Part shown: positions 1 through 5,398 of the stretch, piece by piece
Layout: each line of letters begins with the position of its first letter
How positions within the stretch are numbered: position 1 is the stretch's first letter
Source: Nitrospira sp.
GTDB lineage: Bacteria > Nitrospirota > Nitrospiria > Nitrospirales > Nitrospiraceae
Assembly (NCBI GenBank): GCA_025935475.1
Contig: JAICVE010000134.1
Span: 1 to 7,263 of the forward strand
Length of the DNA stretch: 7,263 bases
Reading direction: 5' to 3'
Translations under genes and position numbers: made by a program
Notes under the pieces: generated by a model
The model's input: the letters and a program-made list of their open reading frames with translations, nothing else
Databases searched by the model: none
Told to the model about the DNA's origin: nothing

Positions 1-372
1 ATGCACCGATTGGTAGTCCAAACCGGAGCGCTTCATCGCCGCGATGTATCGGTCGGCCATTTCCGGAAGGGGGTTGACTTCCTGAAGAAGCATGACGTCG
101 GGCTGAATAAGAGAGAGTTGCCGAAATTGGAGGTCGAGCCTCGCCTGCCGGACCTCCTGCGATTCGCTCGCCGTGACTGTCATCCCGCTTGGCTCAAGTC
201 CGTGCAGCGTGTTGTATGTCAGCAGCTTGATTCGCGGCATCGGCGTGCCAGTCGGCTCTCGAAAGGCTTCATGGGTCGGTCCCATGCAGCCGACAGCGAG
301 GATTGCCGCCAGGAGCGAAAGACACAGCCGCGGTTGTGCGAGACGGGCACTGTGGAAACCAATCTTCACCAT
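1..372 (-). CDS. Endonuclease/exonuclease/phosphatase-fold lipoprotein, partial (C-terminus off the window)
   Basis: The minus strand is open from an ATG at 372-370 to the window edge, giving the first 124 residues. Residues 1-29 form a lipoprotein-type signal: basic residues up to R15, a hydrophobic stretch at 16-27, then A-V-G-C with C29 as the lipidated cysteine. From residue 47 the chain matches the start of the EEP (DNase I / exonuclease III / sphingomyelinase) fold. There is a first strand with the TYNTLHG motif (N54) and a second strand ending in LLQEV, whose E98 is the family's metal-binding glutamate. Family members cleave phosphodiester or phosphate-ester bonds in nucleic acids, phosphoinositides or lipids. 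The substrate cannot be told because the catalytic His and Asp lie beyond the edge. It starts 12 bases after the BON gene stops, so the two are probably co-transcribed. The Shine-Dalgarno is weak, and export to the envelope is inferred from the signal. Confidence 0.82.
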   Translation of the reverse strand, partial: MVKIGFHSARLAQPRLCLSLLAAILAVGCMGPTHEAFREPTGTPMPRIKLLTYNTLHGLEPSGMTVTASESQEVRQARLDLQFRQLSLIQPDVMLLQEVNPLPEMADRYIAAMKRSGLDYQSVH

Positions 373-384
373 GACATCATGTCT

Positions 385-1011
385 CTAAAACACCTGTGAC
401 CGGATCGCCAAATACTCGGTGTCCGGAAGCAACAACCAGTTGATGATGCGCTTCACCCCGAGGGTGGAGGCCACGGCATGTTCCGCACGTGTCTTTTCCT
501 CGCTCCCTGACACGACACCGAGCAAGATCGCACGATCGTCCAGGATTTCGACGTGCACGCGAGTGTCCACGACGCCAGGGGTGCGTGCAAGGGCCGCCTC
601 GACTTGCGCCTTCAATTCGGCGTCCGATGAGCCTTTTCGAACGGAGTCGAAGGTCGAAGGCCGTTTGACCGGAAGGAATGCGTTGAGGGATCGAAGCCCT
701 TCGACCTTGCTCGCAGCCTGATAAACGGCTTCCGCCTGCTCGGGGCTCTGCACATGACCGATGACATATCCGTGATCCATGATGACGTAGCTCATCAGCT
801 CGAGACCGGCGAATGCAGGTTCTGCAAGGAGAGCTTCTTGCAGGCGGCGCTGGTGTCGATAGTCGTCCGCCAGGGTCAGAGAGCTGAGTCCCGTCTCCGC
901 GGCATCCACTACGGTTCTATATTTCTCGCCGCCGCATCCCTCGCAGAGTAGGACAACGGCGATCCCAAGACCCATGAAGAGAAAGACTCTGTGCGGTGTA
1001 GACGTGAGCAT
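385..1011 (-). CDS. BON-domain lipoprotein (two BON domains, OsmY/DolP-like)
   Basis: This 208-residue protein has an N-terminal signal (H7, R8, then hydrophobic 9-22) ending in C-E-G-C. C26 is the likely lipidation site, although the lipobox is atypical. Two BON domains follow, at about residues 56-115 and 129-196. The second is clearest, with DAELKAQVEAALARTPGV, a strand with 'DDRAILLGVVSGSEEKTRAE' and the closing GVKRIINWLLL. BON domains occur in periplasmic and outer-membrane proteins such as OsmY and DolP, where they bind phospholipid or support envelope integrity. A role in the envelope is therefore likely, but the ligand is unknown. An in-frame ATG nine codons upstream (1038) would also work. 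The start at 1011 is preferred because AGGAG sits 8 bases before it and it gives a compact signal peptide. The gene lies 88 bases after the 145-residue lipoprotein gene and 12 bases before the EEP gene, all in the same direction. Confidence 0.88.
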   Translation of the reverse strand: MLTSTPHRVFLFMGLGIAVVLLCEGCGGEKYRTVVDAAETGLSSLTLADDYRHQRRLQEALLAEPAFAGLELMSYVIMDHGYVIGHVQSPEQAEAVYQAASKVEGLRSLNAFLPVKRPSTFDSVRKGSSDAELKAQVEAALARTPGVVDTRVHVEILDDRAILLGVVSGSEEKTRAEHAVASTLGVKRIINWLLLPDTEYLAIRSQVF

Positions 1012-1019
1012 GCGCGTGA

Positions 1020-1024
1020 CTCCT
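1020..1024 (-). promoter_or_regulatory. Ribosome binding site deciding the BON gene start
   Basis: On the minus strand this reads AGGAG, 8 bases before the ATG at 1011. The alternative ATG at 1038 has only a weak purine run in front of it. The shorter start is therefore preferred. Confidence 0.6.
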
Positions 1025-1099
1025 AGCGACAAGACCATCTTCGTTCAAGCGTCGGGCTCTGTTCAAGATCCCCCGATTGAGACGTTCTACGATCTTTGC

Positions 1100-1537
1100 T
1101 CACTGCACTTTGGTAAATTCACCGTGATATCGCTCTCCCGTGAAGTGATTGGTCGATTCGACCAGCATCACCGTTTTACCCTTATGGTCGTATAACGTAA
1201 ATTTGACCGCGCGCTTTTCTGTGTCTCCGACCAATCGACCGTCGCGGGGTTCGAGATCTCCGGACCCGACACCCGTTGTGGTAGCAGTTTGACCCGCAAA
1301 CAGATAGGTGCTGTTAGCCCGAATCATGAGACGAACCGAGCCTCCAGGGAGCGTCGCATGATCCTTCTTCACCAGCCCTTCCCATTCGCCAACAACCATC
1401 CCAATTTCGGTGATCGGCACTAACTTCCAGGATGCGTCCTGTTGAGGCGACCCTCCTGCGCATCCGGCGCATACACCTACCACCAACGCGCAGATCGTGA
1501 ATCGCAGCCACTTCGCCTCTTTATTTTTTGAGGCCAT
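1100..1537 (-). CDS. Hypothetical lipoprotein, small beta-rich domain
   Basis: I do not recognise this family. The 145-residue product begins with a lipoprotein signal: basic residues K4-R12, hydrophobic 13-22, then C-A-G-C with C26 the likely lipidated residue. The mature part, from about residue 38, looks like alternating short beta strands and turns. It opens with G50-E-W-E-G and continues with alternating hydrophobic stretches near 68-73, 77-82, 110-116 and 122-127. The G-x-W start and strand pattern recall lipocalin-like or other small beta-barrels, but that is only a shape resemblance. The frame stays open for 35 more codons upstream to 1642. The ATG at 1537 is preferred because it places the signal peptide at the N-terminus and has AGGG about 9 bases ahead. 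The upstream extension also runs through a perfect inverted repeat. The gene is divergent from the molybdoenzyme and upstream of the BON gene in the same direction. Confidence 0.78.
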   Translation of the reverse strand: MASKNKEAKWLRFTICALVVGVCAGCAGGSPQQDASWKLVPITEIGMVVGEWEGLVKKDHATLPGGSVRLMIRANSTYLFAGQTATTTGVGSGDLEPRDGRLVGDTEKRAVKFTLYDHKGKTVMLVESTNHFTGERYHGEFTKVQ

Positions 1538-1617
1538 TCGTACCATCCCTGTGGCAGCATCGTGAAGTGCCTTGTGAGAATGGCGGACTAGTGTACCCAT
1601 GAGCCTCTGGTCGTCGT

Positions 1618-1637
1618 AACTGTCAAAAATGACAGTT
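1618..1637. repeat. Perfect inverted repeat (8-bp arms, AAAA centre), candidate operator
   Basis: AACTGTCA at 1618-1625 is exactly complementary in reverse to TGACAGTT at 1630-1637, with AAAA between. It lies in the 266-base region between divergent start codons at 1537 (minus) and 1804 (plus). No T-tract terminator context is evident for either gene. A regulator binding site is the likeliest reading, but no motif match to a named family is claimed. TTGACA at 1636-1641 overlaps the right arm, yet no convincing -10 follows it. Confidence 0.5.
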
Positions 1638-1747
1638 GACAAGTCCTCTTCAAAGACACCGCTCTCCTCTCCTTCCGCCTCTGGAGAGAGGCAGTCCTAT
1701 ACCCATTCGGTCATGCACTACCAGCCGCGTGAGAGTAGATCTGCACA

Positions 1748-1777
1748 TTGCAGGAGAGATATTGGCTGTACGATAAT
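1748..1777 (+). promoter_or_regulatory. Candidate promoter of the molybdoenzyme gene
   Basis: A TTGCAG hexamer (1748-1753) and a GATAAT hexamer (1772-1777) are separated by 18 bases. Each matches the sigma-70 consensus at most positions. Transcription would begin near 1784, leaving a leader of about 20 bases before the ATG at 1804. This is prediction from sequence only. Confidence 0.35.
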
Positions 1778-1803
1778 GAAAGAGTTCCAACGGATACACA
1801 CCT

Positions 1804-2820
1804 ATGCGCATTTCGCGACGAACCATTCTGAAAGCCACCGGCGTTGGCGCCCTCTTGGGCATGACCGGCGGCTGTGACGCCGTCGGGGGAGTCTTCGGTC
1901 GCATGTTTGCGGTTCCGCCCCGCGAAACGACTTACTTCACGACGAATTCAAAGTTCTACGTCGTGAATTACGCCGACAGCGTCGTCTCAGTGTCCCGTGA
2001 GGTCAACATCGAACAATGGAAGTTGACCGTCAAAGGTGAAGTGAAAACGCCGATGTCCCTGGGCTGGCGAGACATCCTGAACCGGGACTCATATGACCAG
2101 GTGTCCACACTCATGTGCATCGATACCTTACCAGGCGGCGACAGCCTGGGGAACGCCACCTGGCGCGGCATCTCCCTCAAACAACTGCTACAAGATTCGG
2201 GCGTGGACGAGGAAACAGCGCGCGACGTCGTGTTTCGTGGGATCGACGGGTATGACGACAGCATCCCGTTCACACGAGCGATGCAGGACGACGTGATGCT
2301 CGCCTTTTTAATGAACGGAGAGAAGTTACCGAAGGAACACGGATTTCCCCTCCGGCTCCTCGTGCCAGGGCTGTACGGGATCAAGAACGTTAAATGGATT
2401 CACGAAATCGAAGTGTATCCCGGCGACTACCTTGGCTACTGGCAGCGAAAAGGGTGGACGGACGATGGGACGATCAAGATCTTTTCGCGAATCGATTCAC
2501 CGGGGCACTATCAGACATTGAAAGGACCCGAGCAGGTCTTCCGCGGCATCGCGTTTGGCGGACCCAACACGATCGGCAAGGTCGAACTGAGCTTCGATGC
2601 CGGCCGTATGTGGAATGAATGCCGCATCGAACCGCCAATGTCGCCCTATTCGTGGGTCATCTGGAGCTATACGTGGAAGCCACCTAAACCCGGAAAATAT
2701 CAAACGGTCGTCCGGGCAACCGATGCGACAGGCCAACTGCAGATTGCTGAATTGGTCCGACCACAGCCGGCCGGCGCATCGGGATACCACACGATCATCG
2801 CAGAAGTCGCAGACATCTAG
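1804..2820 (+). CDS. Sulfite-oxidase-family molybdopterin oxidoreductase, Tat-exported
   Basis: This 338-residue protein starts with a twin-arginine signal: S-R-R-T-I-L-K at 4-10, hydrophobic 12-22, and a cysteine at 24 that could also allow lipidation. The molybdopterin-binding domain spans about residues 45-205. C105 in STLMCID is at the position of the Mo-ligating cysteine. It is followed by P-G-G-D-S-L-G-N-A-T-W-R-G-I-S-L and, later, the family signature GLYGIKNVKWI at 189-199. Residues 225-336 match the immunoglobulin-like dimerisation domain of sulfite oxidases. The enzyme should act in the periplasm and transfer oxygen or electrons to or from a small substrate. Eukaryotic sulfite oxidases have C-A-G-N-R-R after the cysteine. 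The C-I-D-T-L-P-G-G-D here belongs to a bacterial subgroup whose substrates are mostly untested, so sulfite oxidation should not be assumed. No haem subunit lies next to it. The Shine-Dalgarno is weak. Confidence 0.9.
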   Translation: MRISRRTILKATGVGALLGMTGGCDAVGGVFGRMFAVPPRETTYFTTNSKFYVVNYADSVVSVSREVNIEQWKLTVKGEVKTPMSLGWRDILNRDSYDQVSTLMCIDTLPGGDSLGNATWRGISLKQLLQDSGVDEETARDVVFRGIDGYDDSIPFTRAMQDDVMLAFLMNGEKLPKEHGFPLRLLVPGLYGIKNVKWIHEIEVYPGDYLGYWQRKGWTDDGTIKIFSRIDSPGHYQTLKGPEQVFRGIAFGGPNTIGKVELSFDAGRMWNECRIEPPMSPYSWVIWSYTWKPPKPGKYQTVVRATDATGQLQIAELVRPQPAGASGYHTIIAEVADI

Positions 2821-2823
2821 CCA

Positions 2824-2973
2824 ATGATCAGGAAGCTGTCATCGGGCGGGTATCGGCTCTATTCGCGCAAGAAGAATCTAAAAACTGGGAAACGCCGGAA
2901 CCTCGGAACCTTCAAGACGCGGGCGGCCGCCGAGCAGCATGAACGGGACGTCCAGTACTTCAAACGGCATTAA
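2824..2973 (+). CDS. Small basic protein (49 aa), conserved-type hypothetical
   Basis: An ATG three bases after the molybdoenzyme stop opens a 49-residue frame ending at TAA 2971-2973. The product is strongly basic: M-I-R-K-L-S-S-G-G-Y-R-L-Y-S-R-K-K, then K-T-G-K-R-R-N-L-G-T-F, then a helix R-A-A-A-E-Q-H-E-R-D-V-Q-Y-F-K. The pattern is a short beta hairpin with a lysine-rich turn followed by a helix. It resembles the N-terminal arm-type (AP2-like) DNA-binding domain of tyrosine integrases, standing alone with no catalytic domain. I recall near-identical small proteins annotated as hypothetical in other bacteria, which argues that it is real. The tight spacing suggests translational coupling to the gene before it, since its own Shine-Dalgarno is poor. 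A DNA- or RNA-binding role is inferred from charge and shape only. Confidence 0.72.
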   Translation: MIRKLSSGGYRLYSRKKNLKTGKRRNLGTFKTRAAAEQHERDVQYFKRH

Positions 2974-3006
2974 CAACGCCCGCTGCAGAATCTCGGTACA
3001 TCTGCC

Positions 3007-3366
3007 TCAGAGCGCCAATCGTTCGTATCCCGCCTGACAAGGTTCCGGTTGTAATTCTCCTTTATGGTAAAACGACCGGTGAGTCCAGGCCCGGAGAATA
3101 CCACCCGAATCGAAGCTCACTCGATATTCATCACACCAAAATCCGGTCGGCGTGCCACGATGCGTCGGTTGCTCTTCCCGAACTTCATAGAGCCAGGTCG
3201 CCCCATGCGGGGGAATATCGTTCTTGGTCAACGGGGGCCCAAGGCGTTCCTGCACCTCCGCCATCGTGGCATGGTTCTGGGCGGCCTTCAGGTATCGACA
3301 TTCCGGTGGGATAATCAGCGCACAGGCCGAAAGGATCAACAGAGGGAAAAGGAGCAGACCTCGCAT
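3007..3366 (-). CDS. BamE/SmpA/OmlA-like outer-membrane lipoprotein
   Basis: This 119-residue protein has a very short, clean lipoprotein signal: R2, hydrophobic 4-12, lipobox L-S-A-C with C15 lipidated. Residues 33-97 match the SmpA/OmlA fold typified by BamE. There is a helix with ATMAEVQERLGPP, the usual turn before a strand ending in ATWLYEV (56-62), and a second strand pair with CDEYRVSFDSGGILRAW (78-94). BamE supports the outer-membrane beta-barrel assembly machine. Many single-domain relatives of similar size have unknown partners, so assignment to the BAM complex itself is not claimed. Three cysteines in the mature part (C23, C78, C110) could form disulfides. An AAGAGAG run lies 6 bases before the ATG. 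The gene converges on the 49-residue gene with a 33-base gap and no visible terminator. Confidence 0.83.
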   Translation of the reverse strand: MRGLLLFPLLILSACALIIPPECRYLKAAQNHATMAEVQERLGPPLTKNDIPPHGATWLYEVREEQPTHRGTPTGFWCDEYRVSFDSGGILRAWTHRSFYHKGELQPEPCQAGYERLAL

Positions 3367-3402
3367 GACGTGCTCTCTTTCTGAGGAGATCTTTTGACCT
3401 CA

Positions 3403-3432
3403 ATCTTCTCCCTGTCGACCGGAGGTTGTCAA
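3403..3432 (-). promoter_or_regulatory. Candidate promoter of the BamE-like gene
   Basis: On the minus strand there is a perfect TTGACA at 3432-3427. It is followed after 18 bases by GAAGAT at 3408-3403, which keeps the key A2, A5 and T6 of a sigma-70 -10 box. The leader to the ATG at 3366 would be roughly 30 bases. Confidence 0.35.
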
Positions 3433-3444
3433 TTCAACCATCCC

Positions 3445-3489
3445 TTCCCCCGCTACAGACGGGCTTTTCCCCCGCTACAGACGGGCTTT
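3445..3489. repeat. Two tandem copies of a 22-bp hairpin-forming unit
   Basis: Positions 3445-3466 and 3467-3488 are identical, and the match runs one base further. Each copy contains CCCG-CTACAGA-CGGG, a 4-bp stem with a 7-base loop, followed by a CTTTT or CTTTC tract. The pair lies between two divergent genes, so it terminates neither of them. It could be a duplicated regulatory site or a small dispersed palindromic element. Confidence 0.8.
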
Positions 3490-3549
3490 CCTGCAAGGCA
3501 TCTTTCCAGTAATATGGCGTCCCAAACCCACCCGCGGACGAAGTGAGCA

Positions 3550-4374
3550 ATGGCCGAGCAGACCTTTACCGATCCCCTCGCTCAGGAATATTACCGACAG
3601 GGCGAGATGAAGTTGGAGTCCGCGCAATCCGCCGAGGCTGTCCTGCGACAGGCGGAGGCGTTCGGCCAAAAAGAGGCACGGGCGGAAGTCATGCAGTCGG
3701 CGTTTTATTTTTTGGCGGCGGCGCATTTCCTGGAAAGCCGTGACGCCAAGGAATCAGCACGGGCCTATCACCAGGCAGGACAACAGCTGCATCGCATCGG
3801 CCAGTTCACCCAGGCCGCGCGCGCCTATTCAAGTGCCGGACACCAGGCCGAGCGTGCGGCGCGGATGGCGACGGCCATCGCCTCACAGCATGACCTTCAG
3901 CACCTGGCCGTCCGCTCGTATTCACGGGCTAATCATTGTTTCGCGGAAGTGGGCGAGCTTGAATGGTCTGAAACGGAATATCTGAACGAGCGCAACGCAC
4001 GCGTGACATGGGCGAAAATGGAAGGGAAGCATCCCTGGGGGCAACTCGCCTGGAAGGTGACGAGCAATTATGGCACGAGTTTCTCCCGTTGGGGACTCTG
4101 GGTGATCGGCACCATCGCCGTGTTCAGCGTGCTGTATGAGCTGTTTTTCCAGCTACAGTGGCTTCAGCCGATCGGCTCGGACACCGTCTCTGCCTGGATT
4201 CCCTTGTGGTCGGCAGTCTACTACTCAGTGAATGTCACGGCAGCTCTAGGGCTCGTGGATTACCAACCCACTCATGTCGTGAGCCAAGTCGTGGTGGTCA
4301 TCAATGTCCTCGCCGGCTATCTTTTGCTCGGCATCGGCATCGGCATCATCGGCCGGATGATACGCAGCCGTTGA
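3550..4374 (+). CDS. Two-transmembrane channel-like protein with alpha-helical-repeat N-terminus and altered pore filter
   Basis: Of the 274 residues, about 10-155 form paired amphipathic helices rich in alanine. Examples are ARAYHQAGQQLHRIGQFTQA (70-89) and the similar ARAYSSAGHQAER, a pattern typical of TPR or SNAP-like solenoids and probably cytoplasmic. TM1 is about 181-205. Residues 217-240 look like a pore helix plus loop, and TM2 is about 243-268, ending in basic R269-R274. This TM1-P-TM2 order matches two-transmembrane (Ion_trans_2) K+ channels. The filter T-T-V-G-Y-G-D-x-x-P is replaced at identical spacing by A231-A-L-G-L-V-D-Y-Q-P240. K+ selectivity is therefore unlikely. It could be a non-selective channel, a dead pore used as a sensor, or a protein that only resembles a channel. 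The start has only a weak AAGTGAG ahead of it. It appears to be a single-gene unit. Confidence 0.85.
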   Translation: MAEQTFTDPLAQEYYRQGEMKLESAQSAEAVLRQAEAFGQKEARAEVMQSAFYFLAAAHFLESRDAKESARAYHQAGQQLHRIGQFTQAARAYSSAGHQAERAARMATAIASQHDLQHLAVRSYSRANHCFAEVGELEWSETEYLNERNARVTWAKMEGKHPWGQLAWKVTSNYGTSFSRWGLWVIGTIAVFSVLYELFFQLQWLQPIGSDTVSAWIPLWSAVYYSVNVTAALGLVDYQPTHVVSQVVVVINVLAGYLLLGIGIGIIGRMIRSR

Positions 4375-4430
4375 CCCTTGAGCACCTTCCTCTCCGACTA
4401 ACGGCGAAGCAGCCCGGCGATCGATATCCG

Positions 4431-4631
4431 CTATTCGCAGGGCCGGACTGGGGTGAGCGACACCTTGCCGATCCGACTTAGGCGGTCCACCGATAGAAAG
4501 ACCTGAGCCCATCCGATCCCAGTCAATGACGACAGCCCTTCCATGGTCTGAGCTCCCTGTCGCTTGAGTGTCTCGAGCATCATCCGATCCATGGAATGGG
4601 ATCTAGAAGCTTGCTGCGTGTGAGTTCTCAT
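4431..4631 (-). CDS. Small winged-helix DNA-binding-type protein (66 aa)
   Basis: The 66-residue product reads as a compact winged-helix domain. Helix 1 is at about 14-25 (MDRMMLETLKRQ), helix 2 at 29-36 (TMEGLSSL) and a recognition-type helix at 41-53 (WAQVFLSVDRLSRI). A short beta wing follows (GKVSLTPVR). The pattern of 'loosen, turn, then V-x-x-x-V-x-R-L' is common in MarR- and ArsR-like minimal HTH proteins. There is no ligand or dimerisation domain, so it may act as a dimer or with a partner. The start is supported by GGAGG five bases before the ATG. An 8-bp inverted repeat overlaps its predicted promoter, which would fit autoregulation (inference). It converges on the channel-like gene with a 56-base gap. 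It sits 113 bases downstream of rluE in the same direction and probably has its own promoter. Confidence 0.75.
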   Translation of the reverse strand: MRTHTQQASRSHSMDRMMLETLKRQGAQTMEGLSSLTGIGWAQVFLSVDRLSRIGKVSLTPVRPCE

Positions 4632-4636
4632 GGCCC

Positions 4637-4641
4637 CCTCC
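4637..4641 (-). promoter_or_regulatory. Ribosome binding site of the winged-helix gene
   Basis: On the minus strand this is GGAGG with five bases to the ATG at 4631. It supports translation of this short frame and the choice of this start over the internal ATG at codon 14. Confidence 0.65.
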
Positions 4642-4694
4642 GTTCCTAACAGAAAGGTGAGAAGCTGTGGCGGGTACTTACGTTGTTGGGCCTA

Positions 4695-4722
4695 AGTATG
4701 AACCGAATGTGGCTCTTGGCAA
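4695..4722 (-). promoter_or_regulatory. Candidate promoter of the winged-helix gene
   Basis: On the minus strand TTGCCA (4722-4717) and CATACT (4700-4695) are spaced by 16 bases. They match the sigma-70 consensus at 5 and 4 of 6 positions. The predicted leader is about 55-60 bases. Confidence 0.4.
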
Positions 4723-4730
4723 CACATTCG
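4704..4730. repeat. Inverted repeat (8-bp arms, 11-base spacer) over the candidate promoter
   Basis: CGAATGTG at 4704-4711 is the exact reverse complement of CACATTCG at 4723-4730. The repeat covers the predicted -35 box and spacer upstream of the winged-helix gene. It lies beyond the rluE stop but has no T-tract, so a repressor site is more plausible than a terminator. Confidence 0.5.
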
Positions 4731-4744
4731 TCAAATCCCGCATC

Positions 4745-5338
4745 CTATTCTCGCCGGTCAAGAGCCGCCCTCTCCTGAAGCGTCATCATGCGCCACTGGC
4801 CGGGAGCAAGATTGCCGAGCTTGACAGGACCAATCGCCACTCGCACGAGCCGCAGCGTCGGATGGCCGACGGCAGCCGTCATGCGCCTGACCTGCCGGTT
4901 CATTCCCTCGTGAAGCACAATCTCCAGCCAGACAGTGGGAACCGTCCGGCGGACCCTAATAGGCACCGGCCGTTCCGGCAACGACGGCTCCGGCGTGAGG
5001 CGTCGTACTTTGGCAGGTCTCGTACGGGTGCCACTCAAGACGACGCCCTGGCGCAAGCGATCCAGTGCAGCGTCATCCGGAATGCGCTCTACCTGAGCCC
5101 AATAGACTTTGGGCAATTTGTGTTTGGGATCCGTCACGCGATGAGCTAGGGCCCCGTCCGAGGTAAGGATCATGAGGCCTTCGCTATCGCGGTCCAGACG
5201 GCCGGCTGCATACACATCCGGCGTATGAATGTAGTCAGCGAGAGTCGCCCGTCCCTCAGGATCGGTAAAGGAGGGCAGAACATCGTAGGGCTTATGAAAG
5301 AGGATGGTCTTGGGCCTGGAGAGCGCCATAACCACCAT
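4745..5338 (-). CDS. rluE: 23S rRNA pseudouridine synthase, RluE type
   Basis: This cytoplasmic enzyme isomerises a uridine in 23S rRNA to pseudouridine; E. coli RluE modifies U2457 near the peptidyl-transferase centre. The 197-residue product follows RluE closely. It has TILFHKPYDVLPSFTDPEGRATL at 11-33, the catalytic motif AAGRLDRDSEGLMILTSDG at 44-62 with D49 the nucleophile, KVYWAQVE at 77-84, and HEGMNRQVRRMTAAVGHPTL with the RNA-contacting basic run at 148-152. There is no S4 domain, as expected for this subgroup; E. coli RluE is about 20 residues longer. The frame stays open 77 codons upstream to 5569, but that part has no family similarity and runs through repeats. Starts at 5338 or 5329 (three codons later) fit the family, and neither has a good Shine-Dalgarno, so 5338 is a choice by length. 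Confidence 0.9.
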   Translation of the reverse strand: MVVMALSRPKTILFHKPYDVLPSFTDPEGRATLADYIHTPDVYAAGRLDRDSEGLMILTSDGALAHRVTDPKHKLPKVYWAQVERIPDDAALDRLRQGVVLSGTRTRPAKVRRLTPEPSLPERPVPIRVRRTVPTVWLEIVLHEGMNRQVRRMTAAVGHPTLRLVRVAIGPVKLGNLAPGQWRMMTLQERAALDRRE

Positions 5339-5382
5339 ACAAGGAAAGTCCGAGGGGGAGTCAACCCCTTCAATGGCGGAGA

Positions 5383-5398
5383 TGTAGGATTGTAGGAT
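5383..5398. repeat. Tandem 8-bp repeat upstream of rluE
   Basis: TGTAGGAT occurs twice back to back, followed by the partial copy TGTATG. It lies about 45-60 bases upstream of the rluE start. It may be slippage-prone or part of the promoter region. Confidence 0.6.

Noticed and set aside
1..399. A plus-strand frame of 132 codons at the left edge
   Set aside because: The minus strand here gives a signal peptide plus EEP motifs (N54, E98). The plus frame has no recognisable domain and is its shadow.
1636..1641. TTGACA as a -35 box on the plus strand
   Set aside because: No acceptable -10 hexamer lies 16-18 bases downstream, and the site overlaps the inverted repeat.
1538..1642. A 35-residue N-terminal extension of the 145-residue lipoprotein
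   Set aside because: It would bury the lipoprotein signal inside the chain and run through the inverted repeat. The later ATG has AGGG ahead of it and puts the signal at the N-terminus.
1661..1694. CTCTCC...GGAGAG hairpin in the divergent intergenic region
   Set aside because: The stem is only 6 bp, there is no T-tract, and no gene ends nearby, so it is not a supportable terminator.
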